DNA of 64,000 bases from Streptomyces lasiicapitis. Lineage in GTDB: Bacteria > Actinomycetota > Actinomycetes > Streptomycetales > Streptomycetaceae. Location: the NCBI RefSeq assembly GCF_014646335.1, contig NZ_BMNG01000014.1:62001-126000 (forward strand), given 5' to 3'. The translations under genes were made by a program, and so were the position numbers. Below are positions 8,597 through 17,709 of the stretch, in pieces (the stretch's first letter is position 1; the number at the start of each line of letters is the position of its first letter). Below the pieces are notes generated by a model. That model saw only the letters and a program-made list of their open reading frames with translations. It was not told the DNA's origin and did not search any database.

Positions 8597-9496
8597 GTGG
8601 ACAATTCTCCCGCAGACACCTCGGACGCCGCCGCCCAGGACGGGGCCGGCTCCGGCCGCACCGCACGGCCGCGCGTCGGCCACATCCAGTTCCTGAACTG
8701 CCTGCCTCTTTACTGGGGCCTCGCCCGCACGGGCACGCTGCTCGACTTCGAGCTCACGAAGGACACCCCGGAGAAGCTCAGCGAGCAGCTGGTGCGCGGC
8801 GAGCTGGACGTCGCGCCGGTCACCCTGGTCGAGTTCCTGAAGAACGCCGACGAGCTCGTCGCGTTCCCGGACCTCGCCGTGGGCTGCGACGGCCCGGTCA
8901 TGTCGTGCGTGATCGTGTCGCAGGTCCCGCTCGACCGCCTCGACGGGGCGCGTGTGGCCCTTGGCTCCACCTCGCGCACCTCCGTACGCCTGGCGCAGCT
9001 CCTGCTGGCCGAGAAGATCGGCGTGCGGCCCGACTACTACACGTGTCCGCCCGACCTCGGCCTGATGATGCAGGAGGCGGACGCCGCCGTGCTCATCGGC
9101 GACGCGGCGCTGCGCGCGAACCTCATCGACGGCCCGCGGCTCGGCCTGGAGGTCCACGACCTGGGGCAGATGTGGAAGGACTGGACGGGTCTTCCGTTCG
9201 TCTTCGCGGTGTGGGCGGCGCGGCGCGACTACCTCGCGCGCGAGCCCGAGGTCGTACGCGAGGTGCACCAGGCGTTCCTGTCCTCGCGGGACCTGTCGCT
9301 CGACGAGGTCGCGAAGGTCTCCGAGCAGGCGGCGCGCTGGGAGGCCTTCGACGCGGGCGTCCTGGAGCGGTACTTCACGACGCTCGACTTCCGCTTCGGC
9401 GGCGCGCAGCTCGCGGGCGTGGCGGAGTTCGCGCGCCGGGTCGGGCCGACGACGGGGTTCGCGGCGGACGTGACGGTGGAGCTGCTGCAGCCGTAG
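8597..9496 (+). CDS. mqnA: Chorismate dehydratase MqnA (futalosine menaquinone pathway)
   Basis: A 299-residue periplasmic-binding-protein-like enzyme. It carries the MqnA signature VGHIQFLNCLPLYWGL and later LGSTSRTSVRLAQLLL, VLIGDAALR and FVFAVWAARRDYL. MqnA dehydrates chorismate to 3-enolpyruvylbenzoate, the first step of the futalosine route to menaquinone. I chose the GTG at 8597, giving MDNSPADTS, because known relatives start this way in my memory. No ribosome site is visible, and a -10-like TAGCCT lies about 10 bp upstream, so the mRNA may be nearly leaderless. The pathway partners mqnC and menG lie about 30 kb downstream. Confidence 0.93.
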   Translation: MDNSPADTSDAAAQDGAGSGRTARPRVGHIQFLNCLPLYWGLARTGTLLDFELTKDTPEKLSEQLVRGELDVAPVTLVEFLKNADELVAFPDLAVGCDGPVMSCVIVSQVPLDRLDGARVALGSTSRTSVRLAQLLLAEKIGVRPDYYTCPPDLGLMMQEADAAVLIGDAALRANLIDGPRLGLEVHDLGQMWKDWTGLPFVFAVWAARRDYLAREPEVVREVHQAFLSSRDLSLDEVAKVSEQAARWEAFDAGVLERYFTTLDFRFGGAQLAGVAEFARRVGPTTGFAADVTVELLQP

Positions 9497-9502
9497 GCGA
9501 TG

Positions 9503-9526
9503 GGCCCCGCCGTGGGTGACGGGGCC
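9503..9526. terminator. Bidirectional hairpin after mqnA
   Basis: GGCCCCG (9503-9509) pairs with CGGGGCC (9520-9526) across a 10-nt loop. It is immediately downstream of mqnA and of the convergent esterase gene. Confidence 0.6.
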
Positions 9527-9533
9527 GACCGTT

Positions 9534-10571
9534 TCACCCGCCGTCGGCCACCGGCCCCTTCATCTTCTGGCTGATCCACTGGATGGGCCCGTTCCCCATG
9601 CCCGGAACGTAGGAGTGGGCGCTGTGGCGGCCGCCCTGGATGACGTTGAGGCGGGTCTTGACCGGCCCCTTCCCGTACTTCTTCATGAAGGCGCGCAGGT
9701 TCGGCTGGAGGCGCTCCTGCGTGCCGACCTGGAGGGCGATGTCGACCTCGGGGCCCTTGCGCGCGATGAGGCGCTCGGCGAGCAGTCCCGGGTCGTTGGC
9801 GAGGCGCTCGGCCTCGTGTCCGCGCCACAGGGGCGAGTCGGGCACCGTGTCGGGGCCGCTCGCGATGACCGCCTTGAACCGGTCCGGGTACTTCAGGACC
9901 GACTTGAGCCCGACGAATCCGCCGGACGAGGAGCCCATGAAGCCCCAGCCGTCGCGGGACTTGAAGGTCCGGAAATTCGCCTTCACGAAATCGGGTACGT
10001 CGTCCGTCATCCAGGTACCCATTTTCGGCTGCCCCGGTATGTCACTGCCGTCGTAATAGAACTTGTCGTCCGGATTGAGCACGGGCATCACGACAATGAA
10101 CGGGAGGCTCTTTCCCTGCCGGGACCACTTGGCGATGGAGCTCTCCAGCTTGAGGTCCGTGCCCATCCAATAGTTGTCGGGATAGCCGGGCCCGCCGGGC
10201 AGCGCGATGAGCACGGGGAAGCCGCTGTGTGCGTACTTCGGGTCGAAGTATTGCTTGGGCGCCCAGACCCAGACCTTTCCGGTGAACCCCGACTTCTTTC
10301 CCTTGAGGGTGGTCACGCCGATCTTCGTGCCGTCCTCGAGGGTGTTCTGCGTGGTGAATGCGGCGCGCGGTCCTGTGGGCAGCCGGGTTCCGCTGTGTTT
10401 CACCTGGCCGCCTGCGGCGCTCGGGCCGCCGGCGGACGCCTTCGGGTTGTCGAAGGTGACCGGCTCGGGCTTTTCCTTTTCGGAGGAGCAGCCGGTGAGG
10501 AGTGCCGCCGCGGTGGTCGCGGCGAGGGCGGCGGCGGTGAGTCCGGTCAGGCGGGTCGAGCGGAGGTTCAT
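9534..10571 (-). CDS. Lipoprotein esterase of alpha/beta-hydrolase fold (antigen 85/esterase D-like)
   Basis: A 345-residue exported lipoprotein. The signal peptide ends in the lipobox LLTGC28, followed by a Pro/Gly/Ala linker. The hydrolase domain has LIALPGGPGYPDNYW, the nucleophile elbow GFMGSSSGGF, and a likely catalytic His in GGRHSAHSY. The layout resembles the esterase/mycolyltransferase-like superfamily of actinobacteria. The ATG at 10569-10571 has GGAG eight bases upstream; an upstream in-frame ATG at 10607 lacks support. It faces mqnA and is divergent from the kinase gene. The substrate is unknown. Confidence 0.8.
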   Translation of the reverse strand: MNLRSTRLTGLTAAALAATTAAALLTGCSSEKEKPEPVTFDNPKASAGGPSAAGGQVKHSGTRLPTGPRAAFTTQNTLEDGTKIGVTTLKGKKSGFTGKVWVWAPKQYFDPKYAHSGFPVLIALPGGPGYPDNYWMGTDLKLESSIAKWSRQGKSLPFIVVMPVLNPDDKFYYDGSDIPGQPKMGTWMTDDVPDFVKANFRTFKSRDGWGFMGSSSGGFVGLKSVLKYPDRFKAVIASGPDTVPDSPLWRGHEAERLANDPGLLAERLIARKGPEVDIALQVGTQERLQPNLRAFMKKYGKGPVKTRLNVIQGGRHSAHSYVPGMGNGPIQWISQKMKGPVADGG

Positions 10572-10781
10572 GGCGCTCCAACGAGACGTACGGGGCAATT
10601 TGCTCATTTTACGAAGAGATAGAGGGCGTCGGAGCGCGACCCGTTCCACGTGTACCGCGCGCACCGCCGCCCGCGTCCTCGCATACGCTGGCCGTCAGCA
10701 CTGGCATGCGACGGACGCCGGGGGAATCGGCGGACAACCATAGGCGGCATGCGGTCTGCGCATCTGGGGGAGGCCTTCGCC

Positions 10782-12461
10782 ATGCACCCGCTCGAACCGG
10801 ACGAACCCACCACCATCGGGCCGTACCGCCTGCTCGGCCGGCTCGGTTCCGGCGGCATGGGCCGGGTATATCTGGGCCGCAACGCGGGCGGCCGCACGGT
10901 CGCCGTGAAGATCGTGCACCCGCACATCGCCCTCGACGAGGAGTTCCGCGCCCGCTTCCGCCGCGAGGTCGACGCGGCGCGGCGGGTCGGCGGCGACTGG
11001 ACGGCCCCGGTCCTGGACGCGGACCCGGAGGCGTCGGTGCCGTGGGTGGCGACGGGGTACGCGGCGGGGCCTTCGCTGACGGAGGCGGTGCGGGACGCGG
11101 GCCCGCTGCCCGAGCACTCGGTGCGCGCACTCGGCGCGGGCCTTGCGGAGGCCCTCGCGCACGTCCACGGCCTGGGCCTGGTGCACCGCGACGTGAAGCC
11201 GTCCAACGTCCTGCTGACCCTGGACGGCCCCCGCCTGATCGACTTCGGCATCGCACGGGCGACGGACGGCACGGCGTCCCTCACGTCCACCGGTGTCTCC
11301 ATCGGCTCGCCCGGCTACATGTCCCCGGAACAGATCCTCGGCAAGGGCGTCACCGGCGCCGCCGACGTCTTCTCCCTCGGCGCGGTCCTGGTCTACGCGG
11401 CCACCGGCGGCTCCCCCTTCCCCGGCGACTCCTCCGCCGCACTCCTCTACAAGGTCGTCCACGAACAGCCCGAACTGCACTCACTAAGCGGCGACTTGCG
11501 CGAACTGGCGGCGGCGTGCCTGGCGAAGTCGCCCGACGACCGCCCCACCCCCGCCGCCGTGGCCCACCGCCTCGCCCCCGCCGGGGCGGCCGCGCTGGTG
11601 TCGGCGGGCTGGCTGCCGGGGGCGCTCGTGGAGCGGGTGAGCAGGAGTGCGGTGCGGTTGCTGGATCTGGACACCTCCCCCGAGCCGGTGCCTGCTTCCG
11701 GGCCGGTGCCGTTCAGCGAGCCCGCGGTGGGAGTGTTCGGGCCGCCGGACGCGTCTTATGGGGCGAGGGCCGGGGCCGCCGTCGCAGGCGACGTACGCAA
11801 CGTACCGACCCAGGCGCCGAACCAGCCCCGGACACCGACCGACGCCCCGCAGCCGACCGACGCCCCGCCCCCCGGCGGGCTCTCGCTCTCCGTCGCCGCG
11901 ACGTCGGCGCCCGCGGGTCCCGACGGCCGTGGCCGCAGGGTGAGTTGCACGCTGGCGCTCGCGGTGGCCGGTGCGCTGGCGGCGGTCACGGTGGGCTCGC
12001 TGTTCGTGTTCAACCTGCTGCCGGGCGGGGACGGGGGCGGCGGTGCGAACGACGCGGCGGACCGCCCGCCGAGCGCGACGGGGGGCGCGCAGACACCGAA
12101 GGACGGCGCCGTGCCCGCGCGCTACCTCGGCACATGGCGCGGCAAGGCGACCGCGCAGAAGGGCCTGGTGCCGCTCGGCACGTTCGACGTGACCATCCGC
12201 CAGGTCCCGGCCCCCGGCAAACGCATCGGCACGGTGACGCAGACGGACCCCATCGGCAACAAGTGCGTCGACATCCTGACCCTCAAGTCGGCCACGTCCA
12301 AGGTACTTGTGGCGACGGGCGTGGGCGCCGAGAACAACGACAGCCAGTGCTCCCAGGCGTCCCACACGGTGCGGCTGCGCCCGGTCGGGCCGGAGCTCCA
12401 GTACACGTCGCAGGACCCGAAGGCGGGGGATCCGGAGGCGCGGCTCTCGAAGGTCGGCTGA
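10782..12461 (+). CDS. Membrane Ser/Thr protein kinase (PknB-like)
   Basis: A 559-residue kinase. The glycine loop is GSGGMGRVY, with Lys43 in VAVKIV, the catalytic loop HRDVKPSN at 134-141, DFG at 153-155 and GSPGYMSPEQ in the activation/P+1 region. All catalytic residues are present. After a Pro-rich juxtamembrane linker there is one transmembrane helix at about 389-412, then a ~145-residue extracytoplasmic domain (YLGTWRGKATAQKGLVPLG) that has no PASTA repeats and is of unknown ligand. The ATG at 10782 is preceded by GGGGGAGG; an ATG at 10749 is weaker. It sits just upstream of the T7SS-like genes. Confidence 0.92.
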   Translation: MHPLEPDEPTTIGPYRLLGRLGSGGMGRVYLGRNAGGRTVAVKIVHPHIALDEEFRARFRREVDAARRVGGDWTAPVLDADPEASVPWVATGYAAGPSLTEAVRDAGPLPEHSVRALGAGLAEALAHVHGLGLVHRDVKPSNVLLTLDGPRLIDFGIARATDGTASLTSTGVSIGSPGYMSPEQILGKGVTGAADVFSLGAVLVYAATGGSPFPGDSSAALLYKVVHEQPELHSLSGDLRELAAACLAKSPDDRPTPAAVAHRLAPAGAAALVSAGWLPGALVERVSRSAVRLLDLDTSPEPVPASGPVPFSEPAVGVFGPPDASYGARAGAAVAGDVRNVPTQAPNQPRTPTDAPQPTDAPPPGGLSLSVAATSAPAGPDGRGRRVSCTLALAVAGALAAVTVGSLFVFNLLPGGDGGGGANDAADRPPSATGGAQTPKDGAVPARYLGTWRGKATAQKGLVPLGTFDVTIRQVPAPGKRIGTVTQTDPIGNKCVDILTLKSATSKVLVATGVGAENNDSQCSQASHTVRLRPVGPELQYTSQDPKAGDPEARLSKVG

Positions 12462-12639
12462 ATGCCGACATGCCGACTGAATACCGGGGGACATGTGCGG
12501 CTCTGCAGCGGTATGGGGGATTCGCAAATTGTGCCAGTCATGCAACAGAGCGGCGGGCGGTAAACCTGGGATTGACAGGTGCGGTAGCGTCCCACGTGCC
12601 AGTTGAGAATCTTTACTTTCGTGATACGGGGAGGTACCG

Positions 12640-12918
12640 ATGGCTGACGACATCGACCGCGGTGCAAAACTCGAGAAGCTCCAGAAGCTCTACGAGGCGT
12701 TCCAGAAGAAGGAGACCGAGGTCCGCGACCTCATCCACCTCCTGGACGGCCAGGCCAACGACAGCCACGGCTTCTGGAAGGGCCCGGGCGCCGACCGGTT
12801 CCGCGACGACTGGCGTGAGTTCAAGCCGCAGCTGAACCGCCTCGCGGACTCGCTGGGCGACGCCTACAAGTCGGCCAAGAACAGCCACGACAGGATCGAG
12901 CAGGCGACGTCCGTCTGA
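12640..12918 (+). CDS. WXG100-family protein (ESX/T7SS small secreted type), 92 aa
   Basis: A 92-residue, almost wholly helical protein with no signal peptide. The WXG turn is visible as GFWKGPGADRF near residue 45, between two amphipathic helices, and the length is near 100: the WXG100 hallmarks. Such proteins are exported as dimers by EccC/EssC-type machines. A strong site (GGGGAGG) precedes the ATG. Its 3' end converges on the EccC gene, separated by a very strong hairpin. Its natural dimer partner may be the protein at 17707-17970 (inference). Confidence 0.8.
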   Translation: MADDIDRGAKLEKLQKLYEAFQKKETEVRDLIHLLDGQANDSHGFWKGPGADRFRDDWREFKPQLNRLADSLGDAYKSAKNSHDRIEQATSV

Positions 12919-12969
12919 CGTGACCGACCTGGCTGACGCGGCGTTCTGAACTCCGCGGCACACAGCGGT

Positions 12970-13017
12970 ACATGAGTGCGGGGAGCCACCGGAAACGGTG
13001 GCTCCCCGCACTCATGT
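12970..13017. terminator. 22-bp perfect-arm bidirectional terminator with GAAA loop
   Basis: The arms 12970-12991 and 12996-13017 are perfect reverse complements of 22 bp around the tetraloop GAAA. The left arm reads ACATGAGTGCGGGGAGCC and on to 12991. It lies between the convergent WXG100 and EccC genes and should terminate both transcripts. Confidence 0.85.
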
Positions 13018-13043
13018 CGTCAGGTGTCCCCGGCCTCGCCGGG

Positions 13044-16000
13044 TCACGCGTCGAGGATGGCCTGCACGGGCATCATCTGCCCGCTGCGCACGAGAATGCC
13101 GCGGCCGACGGGTCCGCCGCCGGATCCTGTCGGCACCCGGACGTTGAAGATCTCGCCGTCCGACGCGCTCTGCGGCGAGAGGATCATGCCCTGCCGTGAG
13201 CGCCGCGCCTCCACCACGAATCCGCGGTACTGCGAGCTCAGCGTGTCCGTGGCGCCGGCAGCGATGACCGCGATGCCGCCGTCCCTGCCGTTCTGCGCGA
13301 CTTCCTCCAACGGCCGGTCCAGGGACCCGTCGTAGAGCATGTCCGCGTCGTCGGCCACGACGGCGAACTTGCCGTCCGCGCGCTCGACCAGGTCCTTCAG
13401 GTCGCGTTCCGAGCTGTCCGCGGTGAGTACGCCCAGTACGCCGGCCTCGTCCTCAAGTGATCGCAACGGCGAACGCCGGGGCGTGACGAGGATCAGCGGC
13501 ACCTGGTTCGCCAGCAGGCTCCGCGCCGCCACCACCAGGGCCGTCGAGCGTCCCGACTTGGGCGGTCCCGCGATCACGAAGCCCGGTCCCGACTCCTCCA
13601 AGTCGATGCCGATCGGCTCCAGTTCGTCACCGCCGACACAGAACAGGGACCACAGCGGCGACGGCGGCACGAACGACGGGTCCAGAGCGCGCACCTGGTC
13701 GAGCGTGATCCGCATCGGCAGCTCGTCCACGCGCAGGGGCCGGCGGCTCTTCGGCGGCACCGGATGGACGCGCTGTGCCTCCTGCGCGATCTCACGCAGC
13801 GCGGCGACCTGGGCCTGGCCCGACGGATCCGGCGCGAGGAGCGCGATCTGGCTCTCCTGGACACCCTGGTCGGTCAGGCGCAGCGCGCGTCCGGACGGCA
13901 TGTCCTTGGGCACCTCGCGGGCGGAAAGACCGGCGAGGGAGTACTCGTTGGCGTCCGTGAGCCGCAGGATCAGCTTGTCCGCGAACGACGGGGAGATCTG
14001 GCCGCTGAAGCCGCTGCGGTCGGCGGTCATGACGACCTTGACGCCCACCGCGGCGCCCTCCCGGAAGATCTTGGTGATCATGTCGATGAGCTTGCCGTAG
14101 TCGATGCCCTCCAGAGCGGCGACATAGCCCTCCCAGTTGTCGACCAGCAGGACCATCCACGGCAGCCGGTCCTCGGGGGTGGCCATGGCCCGCTGCTCGG
14201 CCGCGCTGGACAGCCCTTCAAGGGCCAGGAACTGCTGTCGTCGGGCGATCTCGGAGGTCAGCCGGTCAAGGAGGCGGCGTACGCGGTCCGGCTGGTCGCG
14301 CGTGACGATGGCACCGCAGTGCGGGAGGTTGGCCAGCGGCAGCAGGGCGTTCGCGCCGCAGTCGATGCCGTACAGATGCACGTCGGCAGGTGAGGTGTTG
14401 GCCGCGAGCGAACCGGCCAGGCTGCGCAGGGCGGTGGAGCGGCCCGAGCGCGCGCCGCCCGCCAGCATGATGTGCTCGCCGTGCACCAGGTCGAGCGCCA
14501 GCGGCGCCCGCCGCTGCTGCGCGGGCAGGTCGGTGAGGCCGATGCGGATGGGCGGGACCTCGCCCGCCGCGCGCGGCTGCTCCTCCGTCACGTCCGGGAG
14601 CTCGCCCAGCCACAGCAGGTCGGGCAGCGGCGGCAGCCAGGGGCTGTGCTGTGCGCCGAAGCCCATCAGCTCGGCTCCCTCACGGATGGCGCCGACGAGC
14701 ACGCTCAAGTCCGTGACCAGCGTGCCGTCGTCGTCGCTCGTCGCGAGGCGCGGTGCCGGGCGGCCGAACGCCGACCAGTCCACGGGGAACGCGGTCGCCT
14801 TCGGCCGGTCGGCGTCGTTGCTGGGCCTGCGGCCACCGATGCGCGCCGACTGCACGGCCACGAGCGACTGCGCCCCGGACCTGACATAGGCGCGTCCGGG
14901 GGTGGACTTGGCGATGGCACCGGCGTCCGGCGCGTCGATCACGTCGGAGGACTCGCCTCCGTCGGTCACGCGGAGCGCGATGCGCAGGTTCGTGTTGGCG
15001 CGGATGTCGGCGCTCACGACACCGGCGGGCCGCTGCGTGGCCAGGATGAGGTGGACGCCCAGGGACCGTCCTCGGCGGGCGATGTCCACAAGTCCCGCGA
15101 TGAAGTCGGGGAGTTCGGCCACGAGCGAGGCGAACTCGTCGATGATCAGGACGAGCCGGGGCATCGGCTCGAGGTCGGGGCGGATCCTGCGGGTGTCGTT
15201 GTAGTCCTCGAGGTCCTTCGTGCCCGTGTCGAAGAGGATCTCCTCGCGCCGCTTCAGCTCGGCGGCCAGTGAGGCGAGGGCGCGCTCGGTGAGGTGGGCG
15301 TCGAGGTCGCTGACCATGCCGACGGTGTGCGGCAGCTTGGCGCAGTCCTGGAAGGCGCTGCCGCCCTTGTAGTCGATGAGGACGAAGTTCAGGGCGTCGG
15401 GCCGGTTGGCGAGGGCCAGCGACGCGATGATCGTCTGCAGCAGCTCGGACTTGCCCGCGCCGGTGGTGCCGGCGACGAGGGCGTGCGGTCCGTCCTTGCG
15501 GATGTCCAGGACGAACGGTCCGTCGGCGGCGACGCCGATGGGCGCGGCCGTCGTGGAGCCGCCCTGGCGCCAGATCTTGGCGACGTCTGCGCCGGTGGGG
15601 TCCGGCATGCCGAGCAGGGACAGCAGGCGGGCCGCGGTCGGCAGGGCGGCGTTCGCGTCGTCCTGGCTGACGTCGCGTACCGGCGCCAGGGATCGCGTCA
15701 CCAGCTCGCACCAGGGCGTGGACACCTGGTCGGCCAGCACGTCGCCGACGCCCTCCAGCTCGCCGCCACTGATGCGCACATGGTTCGGCCGGTCCGGAAG
15801 GCCGATGACGGCCGCCTTGCACTCCTCCGGCAGCAGCCGGTCGTCCTCGTCGATGCACACGGCGAAGATGCCGTGCTGCGGGCCTTCCTGGAGCAGCTGC
15901 GGTACGCCGGGCATGCGGCGCAGCAGCCGCGCGCCGTCCAGGACGACGAGCGTGAAGGGGTCAGGGCGCAGCCGGTTGGAGGAGCCGAAGTCGCTCGCAC

Positions 16001-17525
16001 TCGCCTTGCGGCGCTCCAGCTCGGCGAGGAGCTCGTTGATGCGGCGCGCCACGACCTCGGGTTCGGAGCCCACCAACGACAGGCAGTCCTGGCCCAGTTG
16101 GGGGTCGGTGTGCGGCAGCCAGTGCGCCCAGTCCCAGGCGTCCCGGGCGTCGGCGGCCGCGGAGAGCACGACGAGGGAGAGGTCGCGCGGGCTGTGCAGG
16201 CCGGTGGCCTGGGCGAGCAGCCAGCGCGAGACGGCCAGGCCGAGGGCGCGGTGTCCTGCCACGCCGATCACGCCCAGCTCCGGCAGGGGCAGCACCACGG
16301 GGACGTCGGCGACGACGGGCGGCTCCGGCGGCTCGTCGAAGCTGCTTCCCTTGGCGGCCCGCAGCTCGATGTCGGCCGGCAGTCCGGCCAGTCCGACCCG
16401 CAGTTGGAGGACGTCGGGGTCGACGAGGCGGCGCTCCCAGAGGCGACGGCGCGGTCCTGTCGCGTACAGCAGGAGCTCCGCGGGGTCGGGGTGGGCGGCG
16501 CGCCGGGCCCGCTGGTCGGCCTTCCCCAGCTCGACGAGCTGCGCGTCGAACTCGACGAGCGCCCTCTTGTACTCCTTCAGCTCCTGCTTGTACTTCTTGC
16601 GCGTGTGGCGGGCCTCGCTGAACCAGTACCCGAGCATCATCAGCGGGCTCATCGCGCAGAACAGCAGCGTGTAGACCTGCCGGGTCATGAAGTACATGCT
16701 CAGGCCGAACAGGGCGGGTATGAACGACGTGATCAGCTGCAGCCTCGGGCCCTCGCCCTTCACGGGCTCCGCGGGCACGGTCATCCGGGGGCGGTGCCGC
16801 AGCGGGGAGAACCGCGGCGGGCGGTTGTAGGCGTAGCCGCCGTCCTCGGTGGGCGCCAGGTGCGCGTCCGGGGCCTCGGTCTCGACGAGGACGAGGCGCG
16901 TGTCCCCGACCCGGACGAGCAGTCCCGTGGTCCAGGGGCAGTCCCCGGTCACGGGGGAGTCGTCCAGGGTCAGCGGTACGCCGTCCTGTGGGTGCAGCGT
17001 GACGTTGCCGTCCACCGCGACGGAGAGCCGGAAGGCGAGACCGGGGACGGTCGGGTCGGCCACGGGCAGGGTGCAGGTGGCGTCGGAGCCGACGCTCGCG
17101 GTGCCCGCCTGAACACGCGTGACGCGGCCGGTGTCAGGACCGCCGCACACCCGTAGCTCGAACCGGCCCACCGGCTCGCCCGCACGCAGGAAGGGGCCGA
17201 TGGCGTCGTCGGTGGTGACGCGGACGCCGTCACGCAGCGCGCCGGAGGCGGGGGCCGCCGGATCGTGCAGGGTCCCGTCCACCCAGAGGCTCGGCGCGCG
17301 CCCCGGGCCGGAGGGCTTGGGAGCGCCGAGCCCGTTGCCGGGTACGCCGCTCCCTGTACCGCGGACGTCGAGGAAGGCGGGGAAGCGTCCCGTGACCACG
17401 TTGCTGGAGTCGGCCGCGACGGTGAGGCAGGCCGCGGCGTCGGCGACGGTCGCGTCCTCCTCCACGCTCAGCAGGACGTCCTGCGGCGCGGCGCCCTCCC
17501 GTACGGCGGTCACCATGACCTGCAT
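13044..17525 (-). CDS. eccC: T7SS motor ATPase EccC/EssC type, three FtsK/SpoIIIE ATPase domains
   Basis: A 1493-residue single-chain secretion ATPase. Residues 1-110 look beta-grasp/FHA1-like. Residues 121-215 look like a second FHA domain (FELRVCGGPDTG, ASVGSDATCTLP), but the Arg and His expected for phosphothreonine binding are missing. Two membrane helices lie at about 264-300. Three FtsK-type ATPase domains follow. D1 has an intact Walker A (GTTGAGKS, 686-693) and Walker B (LVLIIDEF). D2 (GGARSGRST, ~1023-1031) and D3 (GPPKSGRST) have Arg in place of the Walker Lys and probably serve for substrate binding or regulation. The FHA-led architecture resembles Firmicute EssC more than split mycobacterial EccCa/EccCb. 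The start has GAGAGGAAT upstream. Confidence 0.88.
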   Translation of the reverse strand: MQVMVTAVREGAAPQDVLLSVEEDATVADAAACLTVAADSSNVVTGRFPAFLDVRGTGSGVPGNGLGAPKPSGPGRAPSLWVDGTLHDPAAPASGALRDGVRVTTDDAIGPFLRAGEPVGRFELRVCGGPDTGRVTRVQAGTASVGSDATCTLPVADPTVPGLAFRLSVAVDGNVTLHPQDGVPLTLDDSPVTGDCPWTTGLLVRVGDTRLVLVETEAPDAHLAPTEDGGYAYNRPPRFSPLRHRPRMTVPAEPVKGEGPRLQLITSFIPALFGLSMYFMTRQVYTLLFCAMSPLMMLGYWFSEARHTRKKYKQELKEYKRALVEFDAQLVELGKADQRARRAAHPDPAELLLYATGPRRRLWERRLVDPDVLQLRVGLAGLPADIELRAAKGSSFDEPPEPPVVADVPVVLPLPELGVIGVAGHRALGLAVSRWLLAQATGLHSPRDLSLVVLSAAADARDAWDWAHWLPHTDPQLGQDCLSLVGSEPEVVARRINELLAELERRKASASDFGSSNRLRPDPFTLVVLDGARLLRRMPGVPQLLQEGPQHGIFAVCIDEDDRLLPEECKAAVIGLPDRPNHVRISGGELEGVGDVLADQVSTPWCELVTRSLAPVRDVSQDDANAALPTAARLLSLLGMPDPTGADVAKIWRQGGSTTAAPIGVAADGPFVLDIRKDGPHALVAGTTGAGKSELLQTIIASLALANRPDALNFVLIDYKGGSAFQDCAKLPHTVGMVSDLDAHLTERALASLAAELKRREEILFDTGTKDLEDYNDTRRIRPDLEPMPRLVLIIDEFASLVAELPDFIAGLVDIARRGRSLGVHLILATQRPAGVVSADIRANTNLRIALRVTDGGESSDVIDAPDAGAIAKSTPGRAYVRSGAQSLVAVQSARIGGRRPSNDADRPKATAFPVDWSAFGRPAPRLATSDDDGTLVTDLSVLVGAIREGAELMGFGAQHSPWLPPLPDLLWLGELPDVTEEQPRAAGEVPPIRIGLTDLPAQQRRAPLALDLVHGEHIMLAGGARSGRSTALRSLAGSLAANTSPADVHLYGIDCGANALLPLANLPHCGAIVTRDQPDRVRRLLDRLTSEIARRQQFLALEGLSSAAEQRAMATPEDRLPWMVLLVDNWEGYVAALEGIDYGKLIDMITKIFREGAAVGVKVVMTADRSGFSGQISPSFADKLILRLTDANEYSLAGLSAREVPKDMPSGRALRLTDQGVQESQIALLAPDPSGQAQVAALREIAQEAQRVHPVPPKSRRPLRVDELPMRITLDQVRALDPSFVPPSPLWSLFCVGGDELEPIGIDLEESGPGFVIAGPPKSGRSTALVVAARSLLANQVPLILVTPRRSPLRSLEDEAGVLGVLTADSSERDLKDLVERADGKFAVVADDADMLYDGSLDRPLEEVAQNGRDGGIAVIAAGATDTLSSQYRGFVVEARRSRQGMILSPQSASDGEIFNVRVPTGSGGGPVGRGILVRSGQMMPVQAILDA

Positions 17526-17552
17526 ACCGGCTATTCCTCTCGACCCTGGCGA

Positions 17553-17602
17553 GTTGACCCGTGCGAGGGCCACTCCTGTTGACCCGTACGAGGGCCAATC
17601 CT
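17553..17602. repeat. Two tandem 25-bp repeats upstream of eccC
   Basis: Copies at 17553-17577 and 17578-17602 (GTTGACCCGTRCGAGGGCCA, then MTCCT) differ at two positions. They lie between eccC and the upstream WXG-type gene, 28 bp from the eccC start, in the position of a leader or operator. Confidence 0.8.
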
Positions 17603-17645
17603 GCTGCTCGCGCGGAGAGCGAATCCGCGCGTTACATGTATCTCT

Positions 17646-17679
17646 CGGCGCAAAGCCTCACGCGGCGCAAAGCCTCACG
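17646..17679. repeat. Two tandem 17-bp repeats downstream of the 86-aa WXG gene
   Basis: The unit CGGCGCAAAGCCTCACG occurs twice, identical, at 17646-17662 and 17663-17679. It is in the same spacer as the 25-bp repeats. Confidence 0.8.
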
Positions 17680-17709
17680 AAATGCTTTGCCCGGCCCGCA
17701 ACCGGCAGT

